Origin: Teichococcus coralli
GTDB taxonomy: Bacteria > Pseudomonadota > Alphaproteobacteria > Acetobacterales > Acetobacteraceae
Direction of reading: 5' to 3'
Assembly (NCBI RefSeq): GCF_009829925.1
Contig: NZ_SNVJ01000001.1
Span: forward strand, 186,001-250,000
Length of the DNA stretch: 64,000 nucleotides
Shown here piece by piece: positions 27,634-35,542 of the stretch (position 1 is the stretch's first letter; each line of letters starts with the position of its first letter). The notes under the pieces are model-generated. The model saw only the letters and a list, made by a program, of their open reading frames with translations. It was not told the DNA's origin and ran no database searches. Both the position numbers and the translations under genes were made by a program.

Positions 27634-28922
27634 CCCATCGCCTGCCGCGCGCGCCCCTCGCCTGGGGCGCGCCGACGACGCCGCTCGCCATCGCCGCCCT
27701 GCTGGCGCCGTTGGCGGCGGTCCTGCAATCCAGGGCGATGGCGCCGGTGGCGCTGGTCGCCCTGATGGCCACCGTGCTGCTGGCGCGGCGCAGGCAGGGA
27801 AGCTGGCCCTGGCCGCGGGGCGCCGCCCTCTGGGCAGGGCTGGCGCTGGGCGCCTGGGGGGCGCTCTCCGGCCTCTGGGCGCTGGAACCGTCCCGCGCCC
27901 TGACCTCCGGCCTTTCCCTGGCGGGCCTGGTGCTCCTGACGGGGGCCGCCGTGCGCGCCGTGGGCGCCGACCATCCCGGAAATCGCCACCGGCTTGGCCG
28001 GGCCTTGCTGGCCGGCCTCGCGCTCGGGCTTGTCGCGGCCGCGCTCGACCACGCCACGAATTCCGGTCTGCGCGCGGCCGTCCGTGGCCTGCGCGCCATC
28101 CCTCCCGAACTGGCCTTTGGCCTGAAGCCGGCCGTTTCCGTTCTGGCGCTGCTGCTGCCCCTGCTGGCCGGGACCCTCCTACCGGCCCGCCTCCGCGTGG
28201 CATTCCTGGTGCTGGGCGCCGCCGTCGTGCTCTGGTTGCCGGGCGACACGGCGGCCATCGCCCTGCTGGCAGGGCTCGCGGTGCTGGCCCTCGCCTCGCT
28301 CGAGGGCTGGCGCCATCGGCCGCGCATCCTGCCCGCAGCGCTCGGCGCGGCGATGGCGGTGACGATGCTGGCCACTCCGCTCGTCCTTCCCGCGGTGCTG
28401 GCACATCTGGCGCCGGTGGTGGAGCGCCTGCCGCCCTCCGCCATCCACCGCCTGGTGATCTGGGACTTCGGACTGGACGCCGCCGCGCAGAAACCCTTGC
28501 GGGGCTGGGGTATGGAGGCGGCCCGCGCCCTGCCCGGCGGCAGGGAACATCCGGAGCCGGAACGGCTGGCGCGGCTTGGGGTGCACCGGCCGGACCTTCA
28601 GGTCTGGTTCTCCGCCCCGCACCTGGAGCTGATGCCGCTGCACCCGCATAACGGGCCGCTGCAGATCCGCCTGGAGCTCGGCTGGGTGGGCAGCCTGCTG
28701 GCCGCCGCTGCCCTATGGCTCCTGGCCCTGTCGGCGCGCGGGCTGGCCGCTGCCGCGGCAGCCTGCGGAACCATTGCCTCGGCCTTCGTCACTTTCCTGG
28801 CGAGCTTCGGCGTCTGGCAGAGCTGGTGGCTTTGCTCAATGGCGCTGGCCGCGGCTTTCGCCGCCGGGCTGCTGCCTCCTGACCGTTCAGACGGGCGCGT
28901 CGATACAACGCTGGCTCTATGA
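27630..28922 (+). CDS. O-antigen ligase/polymerase-like membrane protein
   Basis: A 430-residue hydrophobic protein with about eleven membrane segments. Near residue 330 a periplasmic loop has LMPLHPHNGPLQIRLELGWV, the His-Asn and Glu-Gly pattern of the Wzy_C/WaaL superfamily, which transfers or polymerises lipid-linked glycans. An earlier loop contains WALEPSRALTSG. Start is TTG overlapping the upstream stop (TTGA), which suggests coupling; GAGGGG lies upstream. The GH8 glucanase follows, suggesting surface polysaccharide work. The acceptor is unknown. Confidence 0.8.
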   Translation: MTHRLPRAPLAWGAPTTPLAIAALLAPLAAVLQSRAMAPVALVALMATVLLARRRQGSWPWPRGAALWAGLALGAWGALSGLWALEPSRALTSGLSLAGLVLLTGAAVRAVGADHPGNRHRLGRALLAGLALGLVAAALDHATNSGLRAAVRGLRAIPPELAFGLKPAVSVLALLLPLLAGTLLPARLRVAFLVLGAAVVLWLPGDTAAIALLAGLAVLALASLEGWRHRPRILPAALGAAMAVTMLATPLVLPAVLAHLAPVVERLPPSAIHRLVIWDFGLDAAAQKPLRGWGMEAARALPGGREHPEPERLARLGVHRPDLQVWFSAPHLELMPLHPHNGPLQIRLELGWVGSLLAAAALWLLALSARGLAAAAAACGTIASAFVTFLASFGVWQSWWLCSMALAAAFAAGLLPPDRSDGRVDTTLAL

Positions 28923-29042
28923 GCCGACGGATCTCCGCAACTGTAAATTATCCGTTACTCAACTTGTGCGCGCATTATAGGCGAAGCTAAATCACTCCCA
29001 TCGTGGCTGTGCATTCGAAGCCGGCCCGATCGGGAGTCTTCC

Positions 29043-30119
29043 ATGTTGGCCACAACGAGGCGGCGAGGGCTGATGGCGCTGGGCGCGGCCCTCGTCGGCG
29101 GCTTCCCCTCTCCCGCACGCAACCTGGAGTTCTCGCCTTCGCCCTGCCTCAGCGGGGTGGAGGAATGGGAAGAGTTCAAGCGCCTCTACCTGCTGCCGGA
29201 AGGCCGCGTGGTGGACACCGGGAACCAGAACAACTCACATTCAGAAGGCCAGGGCTGGGGGCTGCTTCTGGCCGAGGCCTTTGGCGACGCCGCCTCGTTC
29301 AACCGCATCCTGGCCTGGACCAGGGGCGAGCTTGCCCGCCCCTACGACGCCCTGCACGCCTGGGCCTGGCGTCCTGACCGGCCCGTGCACGTCGAGGATC
29401 GGAACAACGCCACCGACGGTGACATCTTCATCGCCTGGGCCGCGGCCCGTGCCGCCCGGCGCTGGGGACGGCCGGAGCTGCGGGAGCTGAGCCTCCGAAT
29501 CCTTCAGGACCTGCAGCAGGCCTGCCTGCGCGTTGTCGGCGGCCAGCGGCTCCTGCTGCCTGCGGCCTTCGGTTTCGAGCATCCGGGCTACCTGGTGGTG
29601 AACCCGTCCTACTACGTGTTTCCCGCCTTCGCCGAGTTCGCGAACCTGATGCCCGGCGGGGACTGGCTCGGCCTGCAGCGGGATGGGCTCGACCTGTTGC
29701 GCCAGGCACGGTTCGGACGCTGGGGCCTGCCGCCCGACTGGCTGCAGCTTGCCTCGAACGGCGTTGCCGAGGCTCCGCGGCCGGCCCAGGGCTGGCCGCC
29801 CCGCTTCTCCTACGACGCCGTGCGGGTGCCGCTCTACCTGGCCTGGGCAGGCCTTCCGCACGAGCCCGCGGTGCAGGCGGCGGCGGAGTTCTGGGCGAGC
29901 ACGCAGCGGCAGGACATGCCGGCCTGGGCGGAGCTGGTTTCCAACGCCACCGCCCCCTATCCGGCGGCTTCCGGCACGCGGGCGATCGCGCAGCTCGTGC
30001 GGGATCCGGCCGCCCTGCCCACGGACCTGCCCAAGGTGCGGGACGCGCAGAACTACTACGACGCCGCGCTGATCCTGCTGGCGCGCCTCGCCACCTTCGA
30101 GCGCTCCCTGCAGGCCTGA
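29043..30119 (+). CDS. Glycoside hydrolase family 8 endoglucanase (BcsZ-like)
   Basis: A 358-residue secreted enzyme. The signal has a twin-arginine-like start (TTRRRGLMALGAALVGG). The GH8 motifs are clear: SEGQGWGLLLAEAF with acid Glu68 and DRNNATDGDIFIAWAAARAA with the paired Asp residues, then YYDAALILLA near the end. It hydrolyses beta-1,4-glucan, and in cellulose producers it trims the nascent polymer in the periplasm. No bcsA/bcsB is present in this window. The upstream leader at 28923-29042 is unusually AT-rich. Confidence 0.9.
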   Translation: MLATTRRRGLMALGAALVGGFPSPARNLEFSPSPCLSGVEEWEEFKRLYLLPEGRVVDTGNQNNSHSEGQGWGLLLAEAFGDAASFNRILAWTRGELARPYDALHAWAWRPDRPVHVEDRNNATDGDIFIAWAAARAARRWGRPELRELSLRILQDLQQACLRVVGGQRLLLPAAFGFEHPGYLVVNPSYYVFPAFAEFANLMPGGDWLGLQRDGLDLLRQARFGRWGLPPDWLQLASNGVAEAPRPAQGWPPRFSYDAVRVPLYLAWAGLPHEPAVQAAAEFWASTQRQDMPAWAELVSNATAPYPAASGTRAIAQLVRDPAALPTDLPKVRDAQNYYDAALILLARLATFERSLQA

Positions 30120-30123
30120 GAAC

Positions 30124-30735
30124 TCAGCGGCCGCCCAGCAGGCCGGAGAGCAGCGCCGGCGGGAGGTTCACCACCGGGACGCCCGCGGGAAGCTGGAACC
30201 GTGCCGGGTCCTGGCGCCCGTAGGTGACGCGGGTCGCCTCCAGCCGGCCGTGCTTCCCTCCCCGCGCTCCTTCCGCCCGCAGGATCACGCCATCCTCGGT
30301 CAGGCAGACGGTGCCAGCGGCATCCTGCCTTCGGACCTGCCAGACCTCGCAGCGATGCCCCGCGACAGTGCCGCTGCCCGCGGGGGAGAGACGCGTGTCC
30401 GGTGGAATGCCGCCCAGCAGCGGCAACAGGTTGCCCGCGGGCAGCCGCACCGCCATGCCCTGCGCCTCGATCACCAGCAGCGCCTCATTGCGTGGCAGGT
30501 CAACCAGCACCCAGCCAGGCAGGCCTGGCGGCTCGGCGCGGATGCGATCGGAGGCCGCAAGCCAGGCCACCGGCACCAGCCGCGGCGCTTCGTTGCCGCC
30601 CTGCACGCGATAGGTCACCGCCACATCCCGCACCGGCCTGAGATGGGCGGGGCCGGGTTCGGCCCGGGCGGGAGTGGCGGTCCAGAGCGCGCCCAGCGCC
30701 AGCAGTCCGGACAGCACGCGTGAAAGGCGTTTCAT
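30124..30735 (-). CDS. Secreted protein of unknown function (LolA-like beta fold)
   Basis: A 203-residue exported protein with a Sec signal ending PARAEP (about residue 25). The mature chain is beta-rich: [38 protein letters not shown], then [12 protein letters not shown] and a single [13 protein letters not shown] strand. This resembles DUF4412-type proteins, which share the LolA/LolB fold and report on lipid or polymer, but the assignment is only by pattern. Two Cys residues (HRCEVW and TVCLTED) may pair. It is convergent with the GH8 gene, four bases apart. Confidence 0.72.
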   Translation of the reverse strand: MKRLSRVLSGLLALGALWTATPARAEPGPAHLRPVRDVAVTYRVQGGNEAPRLVPVAWLAASDRIRAEPPGLPGWVLVDLPRNEALLVIEAQGMAVRLPAGNLLPLLGGIPPDTRLSPAGSGTVAGHRCEVWQVRRQDAAGTVCLTEDGVILRAEGARGGKHGRLEATRVTYGRQDPARFQLPAGVPVVNLPPALLSGLLGGR

Positions 30736-30833
30736 GCAAACTCCTTAGCCGGGGCGCCATGCGGCGATGCCTTGCGCTTCCGCCCGGGCGGAAGCAGGCT
30801 GCAATGGAGCAGATACTTGAGGAGGAGAGGTCC

Positions 30834-31583
30834 ATGAACAAGGTCGCCGTGGTGACGGGCGCGGGCAGCGGCGTCGGCCGTGCCGCCGCGCTGGCGCTGC
30901 TGGGTGGGGGCTGGAAGGTGGCGCTGGCGGGCCGCCGCGCCGACGCGCTGGAGGCCACCATCGCCGCCGCCGGCGAGAACGGCGCGAACTGCCTGGCCGT
31001 GCCGGCCGATGTGAGCGATGCCGCCTCCGTCGCCGCCCTCTTCGCCGCCGTGAAGGAGAAATGGGGCCGCTGCGACCTGCTGTTCAACAACGCAGGGCGC
31101 GGCAGCCCTGCCGTGGATTTCGACGAGATCACGCATGAGGACTGGTTCGGCGTGGTCGCGGCCAACCTGAACGGCGCCTTCCTCTGCGCCCAGGAGGCCT
31201 ACCGCATGATGAAGCGGCAGGACCCGCAGGGCGGCCGCATCATCAACAACGGCTCCATCAGCGCCTATGCGCCGCGCCCGGGCTCCGCACCCTACACCGC
31301 CACCAAGCACGCCATCTCCGGCCTGACCAAGTCGCTCAGCCTGGACGGGCGCAAGTGGAACATCGCCTGCGGACAGCTCGACATCGGCAATGCCGCCACC
31401 GAGATGACCCAGCGCATGACCCAGGGCGTGCCGCAGGCCAACGGCACCACCATGGTGGAGCCGCGGATGGACGCCCGGCATGTCGGCGAGGCGGTGCTGC
31501 ACATGGCTTCCCTTCCGCTGGATGCCAACATCCAGTCCATGACCATCATGGCCACCAAGATGCCCTTCGTCGGTCGCGGCTGA
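30834..31583 (+). CDS. Short-chain dehydrogenase/reductase
   Basis: A 249-residue classical SDR. The cofactor loop is [16 protein letters not shown], followed by [18 protein letters not shown] and the catalytic YTATKHAI. It reduces or oxidises a small carbonyl or alcohol with NAD(P). The ATG at 30834 has a strong GGAGGAGAGG upstream. It lies 13 bases before the enolase-superfamily gene and is likely in the same operon, so the two probably act on one sugar acid or hydroxy acid. Confidence 0.92.
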   Translation: MNKVAVVTGAGSGVGRAAALALLGGGWKVALAGRRADALEATIAAAGENGANCLAVPADVSDAASVAALFAAVKEKWGRCDLLFNNAGRGSPAVDFDEITHEDWFGVVAANLNGAFLCAQEAYRMMKRQDPQGGRIINNGSISAYAPRPGSAPYTATKHAISGLTKSLSLDGRKWNIACGQLDIGNAATEMTQRMTQGVPQANGTTMVEPRMDARHVGEAVLHMASLPLDANIQSMTIMATKMPFVGRG

Positions 31584-31596
31584 GGCGGGCCGCGCC

Positions 31597-32706
31597 ATGC
31601 GCATCACCGCCATCGAGCCCTTCGTGCTGCATGTGCCGGTCACGGGCGATGGCATCGCCGACAGCACGCACACCCTCAGCCACTGGGGTGTGCCGGGGGT
31701 GGTGGTGCGCACGGATGCCGGCCTCACCGGCTATGGCTACACGGGCACCCATGCCCACCTGCCGACCGACCGGCTGATCGCCTCCTGCATCGGCGAGACC
31801 TATGGTCCGCTGCTCCTCGGCGAGGATCCGCGCGAGGTGCGCGCCCTCTGGTGGAAGATGAGCCGCTTTCCTCCGGCCCAATGGGTCGGACGGGGCGGCA
31901 TCACCCACCTCGCCATCGCCGCCCTGGACGTGGCGCTCTGGGACATCAAGGCGAAGGCCGCGGGGCAGCCGCTGTGGCAGTTGCTCGGCGGCTCCTCCAG
32001 CAAGCGCATCGCCGCCTACAACACGGACTACGGCTGGCTCTCCATCCCGGACGACCGGCTCGTCGCCGGGATGCGGGAGGCCGTGGCGCGCGGCTATCGT
32101 GGCGTGAAGATGAAGGTGGGCAGCGAGGACTGGCGCACCGACGCTCGCCGTGTCGCCGCCGTTCGCCGCGCCATCGGGCCGGAGATCGCCCTGATGGTGG
32201 ACGGCAACGGCAAATGGGACCTGCCCACCGCCCTCCGCCTCGCCCCGGCGCTTGCCGAGCATGACGTGCGCTGGTTTGAGGAACCGATCTGGTACGACGA
32301 CGTCGAGGGCCACCGCCGGCTGGCGGAGGCCATCGCAACCCCGATCGCGCTCGGCGAGCAGCTTTACCTGCTCGACCATTTCCGCGCCTTCATCGCCGCC
32401 GGCGCCGTCCACTACGTGCAGCCCGATGCCGTGCGGCTCTCCGGCATCACCGAGTGGTGGCAGGTGGCGGAGCTGGCGCTGGCGCACCGGCTTCCCGTGG
32501 TGTCGCATGCCGGCGACATGGTGCAGATCCACCTGCACACCGCCATCGCCCACCCGGCCTGCGACAGCATGGAATACATTCCCTGGCTGCGGCCGATCTT
32601 CACTGAGCCGGCCGAGGTGGAAGGCGGCTTCTACCGTCCGCCGCAGGAGCCCGGCGCGGGCACGACCCTGCGGGCGGATGCGCTGGAGCGCTTCGGGGTG
32701 CGGTAG
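31597..32706 (+). CDS. Mandelate racemase/muconate lactonizing enzyme family protein
   Basis: A 369-residue enolase-superfamily enzyme. The N-terminal capping domain is about 1-125. In the barrel, Lys171 and Lys173 form the K-x-K motif (GVKMKVGSED); metal ligands are Asp202 (MVDGNGKW), Glu in WFEEPIW and Glu in ALGEQ; His304 in VSHAGDM is the opposite base. This is the mandelate-racemase subgroup, often an acid-sugar dehydratase. The substrate is not determined. It is the second gene after the SDR, and an orphan Bug receptor follows convergently. Confidence 0.92.
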   Translation: MRITAIEPFVLHVPVTGDGIADSTHTLSHWGVPGVVVRTDAGLTGYGYTGTHAHLPTDRLIASCIGETYGPLLLGEDPREVRALWWKMSRFPPAQWVGRGGITHLAIAALDVALWDIKAKAAGQPLWQLLGGSSSKRIAAYNTDYGWLSIPDDRLVAGMREAVARGYRGVKMKVGSEDWRTDARRVAAVRRAIGPEIALMVDGNGKWDLPTALRLAPALAEHDVRWFEEPIWYDDVEGHRRLAEAIATPIALGEQLYLLDHFRAFIAAGAVHYVQPDAVRLSGITEWWQVAELALAHRLPVVSHAGDMVQIHLHTAIAHPACDSMEYIPWLRPIFTEPAEVEGGFYRPPQEPGAGTTLRADALERFGVR

Positions 32707-32730
32707 TGTGCAACGGCACGGACTTCAGGT

Positions 32731-32748
32731 GGGGAGGCACGCCTCCCC
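32731..32748. terminator. Terminator hairpin between convergent genes
   Basis: GGGGAGGC (32731-32738) pairs with GCCTCCCC (32741-32748), leaving a very short loop. It lies between the racemase-family stop and the opposite Bug receptor stop. No T-run is present. Confidence 0.55.
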
Positions 32749-32796
32749 GCCAATCCCGCCGCGCCTCAGGAAGGGCGGCAGCCCCCGCTCGGGCGA

Positions 32797-33786
32797 TCAG
32801 TCCACCTGCGCGCCGGAGCGGCGGATCACCTCGGCCCAGCGGGCGATGTCGCGCTCCTGCACGGCGCGAAACTCGGCCGGCGTGCTGATGGCGCTGGGCG
32901 TGATGCCCTGCGTCTCGATCAGCCACTTCCGAAAGTCGGGTGCGGAGATGACGCGCTGGATCTCGGCGTTCATGCGCGCCTGAATCGCTTCCGGAAGGCC
33001 CGGCGGCGCGAAGATGCCGTACCAGGTACTGCTGTCGAAGCCCGGCAACCCACAGGCCTCGGCGACGGTGGGCACGTCGGGCAATGCCGGCAGGCGCTTG
33101 GCGGTGGTGACAGCCAGTCCCGTCACCTGCCCCTGGCCGATATAGCCGATCGCCGGGCCGGACTGGTTGAAGAACACGTCCACATCGCCCGAGAGCAGCG
33201 CCGTCTGCGCGCCGGGCTGCCCGCGATAAGGCACATGCACCATGTCGAGCCCGGCCGCCTGGATGAACTGCGCGCCGGCCAGGTGCGTGGAGGCGCCGTT
33301 GCCGGTCGAGGCATAGTTCAGCGCTCCCGGTCTGGCGCGGGCCGCCGCGACGACGTCGGCGCAGGTCTTGTACTGCGGGCGCTTCTCGGCACTGACGGTC
33401 AGCACGTTCGGCACGTCGCCCAGATGCGTGACGGGCGTGAAGTCCTTCACCGGGTCGAAGGGCAGGCTGCGGTAGAGGGTGGCGTTGATGGCATGCGTGC
33501 CGGCCGTGCCGAACAGGAGCAGGTAGCCATCCGCCGGCGCCTTGGCGGCGAACTCGCTGGCGATGTTGCCGCCGGCGCCGCTGCGGTTGTCCACCACCAC
33601 GGGCACGCCCAGGGCGCGGGTCAGCGGCTCGGCAAGCTTGCGCTGGTAGATGTCCACGCCAGAGCCGTTGGGAAAGCCCCCCATCAGGGTGATCGGGCGG
33701 TTGGGCCAGGACTCCGCCTGGGCCATGGCGGCAGGCGTGAGCAGGCAGGTGGCGGCGAGGGTGAGCAGAAGGCGGCGCATGAGCAT
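32797..33786 (-). CDS. Bug/TctC-family periplasmic solute-binding protein
   Basis: A 329-residue receptor. The signal peptide (about 1-24) ends PAAMAQA. The mature protein has the family pattern WPNRPITLMGGFPNGSGVDI and VVVDNRSGAGGNIASEFAAK, then VPYRGQPGAQTALLSGDVD. The usual PPGG is replaced by PNGS, so the ligand-carboxylate loop differs from the receptor at 2298. No TctAB is nearby. It probably serves the SDR/enolase-superfamily pathway at 30834-32706. The ATG at 33786 has AGAGGA upstream; ATG at 33780 is an alternative. Confidence 0.92.
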   Translation of the reverse strand: MLMRRLLLTLAATCLLTPAAMAQAESWPNRPITLMGGFPNGSGVDIYQRKLAEPLTRALGVPVVVDNRSGAGGNIASEFAAKAPADGYLLLFGTAGTHAINATLYRSLPFDPVKDFTPVTHLGDVPNVLTVSAEKRPQYKTCADVVAAARARPGALNYASTGNGASTHLAGAQFIQAAGLDMVHVPYRGQPGAQTALLSGDVDVFFNQSGPAIGYIGQGQVTGLAVTTAKRLPALPDVPTVAEACGLPGFDSSTWYGIFAPPGLPEAIQARMNAEIQRVISAPDFRKWLIETQGITPSAISTPAEFRAVQERDIARWAEVIRRSGAQVD

Positions 33787-33870
33787 CGGCTGGTCTGTCC
33801 TCTGACGCGTTCGTGGCTAGGCTAGCTTTCCACAGACGCGCCGAGAACCCGCAACCGCAACGATGCCGCT

Positions 33871-34590
33871 TCAGGCCGCGCCCAGCTCCTGCAGGCAGCG
33901 CGGCATCAACGCGCCGAGGCCGATGGAGTGGCCCGCGAGCTGCTGCCGGACCTGAAGCGCCTGCAGCCGCACCGCCTCCTTCTGCAGGTCGGTGCCGCCG
34001 AGAAGCAGCGGCCCAGGCTCGATTTCGGCGCCCTCGTCGGCCCAGAGGGTCATCCGCGCCTCCACCCGCCGTTGGCCCGCGGCGAAGCGCGCCTGCGCCA
34101 CGGCGATGGAGGCCACCATTTCGCCAAGCGCCTCCAGGCTGCCCTGTGCTGTGTCCGCATCGGCAGGAACAGGCGGCATTTGCGTGGCGATCTGCTCCAG
34201 CATGCTCAACGAATCGGCCAGGCCGAAGCCATCCTCCAGCCCCGCCTCCAGAAGGCTCAGGCCGATGTCATGCGTGGCGACGAGAGAGGCCTGGATGTCG
34301 GCGGCCACCTGCCGGTACCGCAGCAAGGCCTCGGCCCATGCCTCGGGCGCGGTGCCAGGGCGTGCCAGCGCCTCCATGTGGATCCGCGCTCCGCAGACCC
34401 GGCCAACGACCGTGCCGAGAAGGCGCTGCACCAGGTCGAAAAGGGCGGTCGCGCTGTCAAGCAGCCTGTCGGTGGCCAACAGGCCTGGAGGCGTCGCTGG
34501 CAGGGTGGAGGGCGGCAGGGTGGAGAGCGGCAGGGTGGAGAGCGGCAGGGCGGGCGAAAGTCCGCCCGTGGCAGCGGAGCCAAATGCCAT
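33871..34590 (-). CDS. Uncharacterised protein with flagellin-like C-terminus
   Basis: A 239-residue protein. The first 30 residues are a Pro/Ser/Leu/Thr repeat (PLSTLPLSTLPPSTLP) made by 15-bp DNA repeats. The middle is helical, and the last 70 residues resemble the C-terminal D1/D0 region of alphaproteobacterial flagellins: AAGQRRVEARM, then TDLQKEAVRLQALQVRQQLAGHS and a final short helix. A flagellin N-terminal domain is not recognisable, and no other flagellar gene is in the window. It may be a flagellin-derived or flagellum-associated protein, or a coiled-coil that only looks similar. The start at 34590 lies upstream of the repeat. Confidence 0.65.
   Translation of the reverse strand: MAFGSAATGGLSPALPLSTLPLSTLPPSTLPATPPGLLATDRLLDSATALFDLVQRLLGTVVGRVCGARIHMEALARPGTAPEAWAEALLRYRQVAADIQASLVATHDIGLSLLEAGLEDGFGLADSLSMLEQIATQMPPVPADADTAQGSLEALGEMVASIAVAQARFAAGQRRVEARMTLWADEGAEIEPGPLLLGGTDLQKEAVRLQALQVRQQLAGHSIGLGALMPRCLQELGAA
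34501..34545. repeat. 15-bp tandem repeat in the flagellin-like gene
   Basis: Three consecutive 15-bp units, CAGGGTGGAGAGCGG with one G/A change in the first unit, lie at 34501-34515, 34516-34530 and 34531-34545; a partial fourth follows. The unit length is a multiple of three, so gain or loss changes the N-terminal PLST repeat without breaking the frame. Confidence 0.85.
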
Positions 34591-34672
34591 GGAATTTTTC
34601 CCTTCAGCCGGTCCTGGCCGGCACCGGGAAGGAGTTTGAACGGGAGCGAGTAAAGATCTGACTAAAACAAAT

Positions 34673-34704
34673 AAAAAACCCCCGGCGCCGCTGAGCGCCG
34701 GGGG
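34673..34704 (-). terminator. Intrinsic terminator of the cold-shock gene
   Basis: CCCCCGGCGC (34679-34688) pairs perfectly with GCGCCGGGGG (34695-34704) around CGCTGA. On the minus strand it is followed at once by six T residues (34673-34678) and more A/T. It lies 40 bases past the cold-shock protein stop. Confidence 0.9.
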
Positions 34705-34744
34705 CTTTCCTGGGGTCTGCTTCTCGCCAGGAGAAGCGCGGGGC

Positions 34745-35458
34745 TCAGCTGCCCTTCAGCACCACGGCCTGGCGGCCGCGCTGGCCGTCGCGCACCTCGA
34801 GGTTGACCTTCTCGCCCTGCTGCACCTCATGCTTGCCGGCGCGCTGCAACACGGAGGAGTGCAGGAACACGTCCTGGCCACCATCATCGGGCGTGACGAA
34901 GCCGAAGCCACGCACCTGGTCGAACCACTTCACCGTGCCGTTCACGGCGTAGGTGGGCCCGCCCTCGTCGCGGCCACCGCCGAAGTCACGGCGCGGCGGA
35001 CGGTCGCCGAAGCCACCGGCGCCGAAGTCGCGGCGCGGCGGACGGTCGCCGAAGCCACCGGCGCCGAAGTCGCGGCGCGGCGGACGGTCGCCGAAGCCAC
35101 CGGCGCCGAAGTCACGGCGCGGCGGGCGGTCGCCGAAGTCGCGGCGCGGCGGGCGGTCGCCAAAGCCACCGAACTCACGGCGCGGGCGGTCGCCACCGGC
35201 CGGAGCGCCGGGGCCAGGCTGCCGTTCATGGATCCGCGTCACCAGCCGGCGGCCCTGCCGATCGGTGCCGATCTCGCAAACCAGCTTGTCACCGGTCTCG
35301 GGCGGCTCAATCCTCGCATCCGCCAGGGCGGACGCGTGGAAGAACACGTCCTGGCCATCGGGTCCCAGCACGAAGCCGAACCCCTTGCGGGCGTTGTACC
35401 ACTTGACTTCGGCCTCGATGGGCCCGGTGCCGCCCTGCGAATCGTTATCCGGAAACAC
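34745..35458 (-). CDS. Double cold-shock-domain protein with Arg/Pro-rich repeat linker
   Basis: A 237-residue nucleic-acid-binding protein from the GTG at 35458. The first cold-shock domain (about 12-78) has KWYNARKGFGFV and DVFFHASAL; the second (about 168-236) has KWFDQVRGFGFV and DVFLHSSVL, giving RNP1 and RNP2 twice. Between them lie repeats of GDRPPRRDFGAGGF, a basic linker like RGG regions that favours RNA binding. It probably acts as an RNA chaperone in cold or growth-phase change. An upstream ATG at 35518 would add 20 residues with no cold-shock character. The GTG has only a weak upstream site. Confidence 0.88.
   Translation of the reverse strand: MFPDNDSQGGTGPIEAEVKWYNARKGFGFVLGPDGQDVFFHASALADARIEPPETGDKLVCEIGTDRQGRRLVTRIHERQPGPGAPAGGDRPRREFGGFGDRPPRRDFGDRPPRRDFGAGGFGDRPPRRDFGAGGFGDRPPRRDFGAGGFGDRPPRRDFGGGRDEGGPTYAVNGTVKWFDQVRGFGFVTPDDGGQDVFLHSSVLQRAGKHEVQQGEKVNLEVRDGQRGRQAVVLKGS
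34979..35170. repeat. 42-bp tandem coding repeats in the cold-shock gene
   Basis: Three complete 42-bp units start at 34979, 35021 and 35063 and differ at single positions. A shortened 27-bp unit (35105-35131) and a variant unit (from 35132) follow. Each full unit encodes 14 residues. In-frame slippage here would vary the linker length. Confidence 0.9.
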
Positions 35459-35542
35459 TGCGTCTCGTATCCGTAAAAAACACACGGCCCGACGGGATGC
35501 AGGGCCGGCAGACTCCATCCTTGCATCCCCGCGTCCTGAAAG

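Noticed and set aside
28940..28995. AT-rich segment before the GH8 gene as promoter or attachment site
   Set aside because: No pair of -35 and -10 elements fits well and no direct repeats or integrase are present; left as a plain leader.
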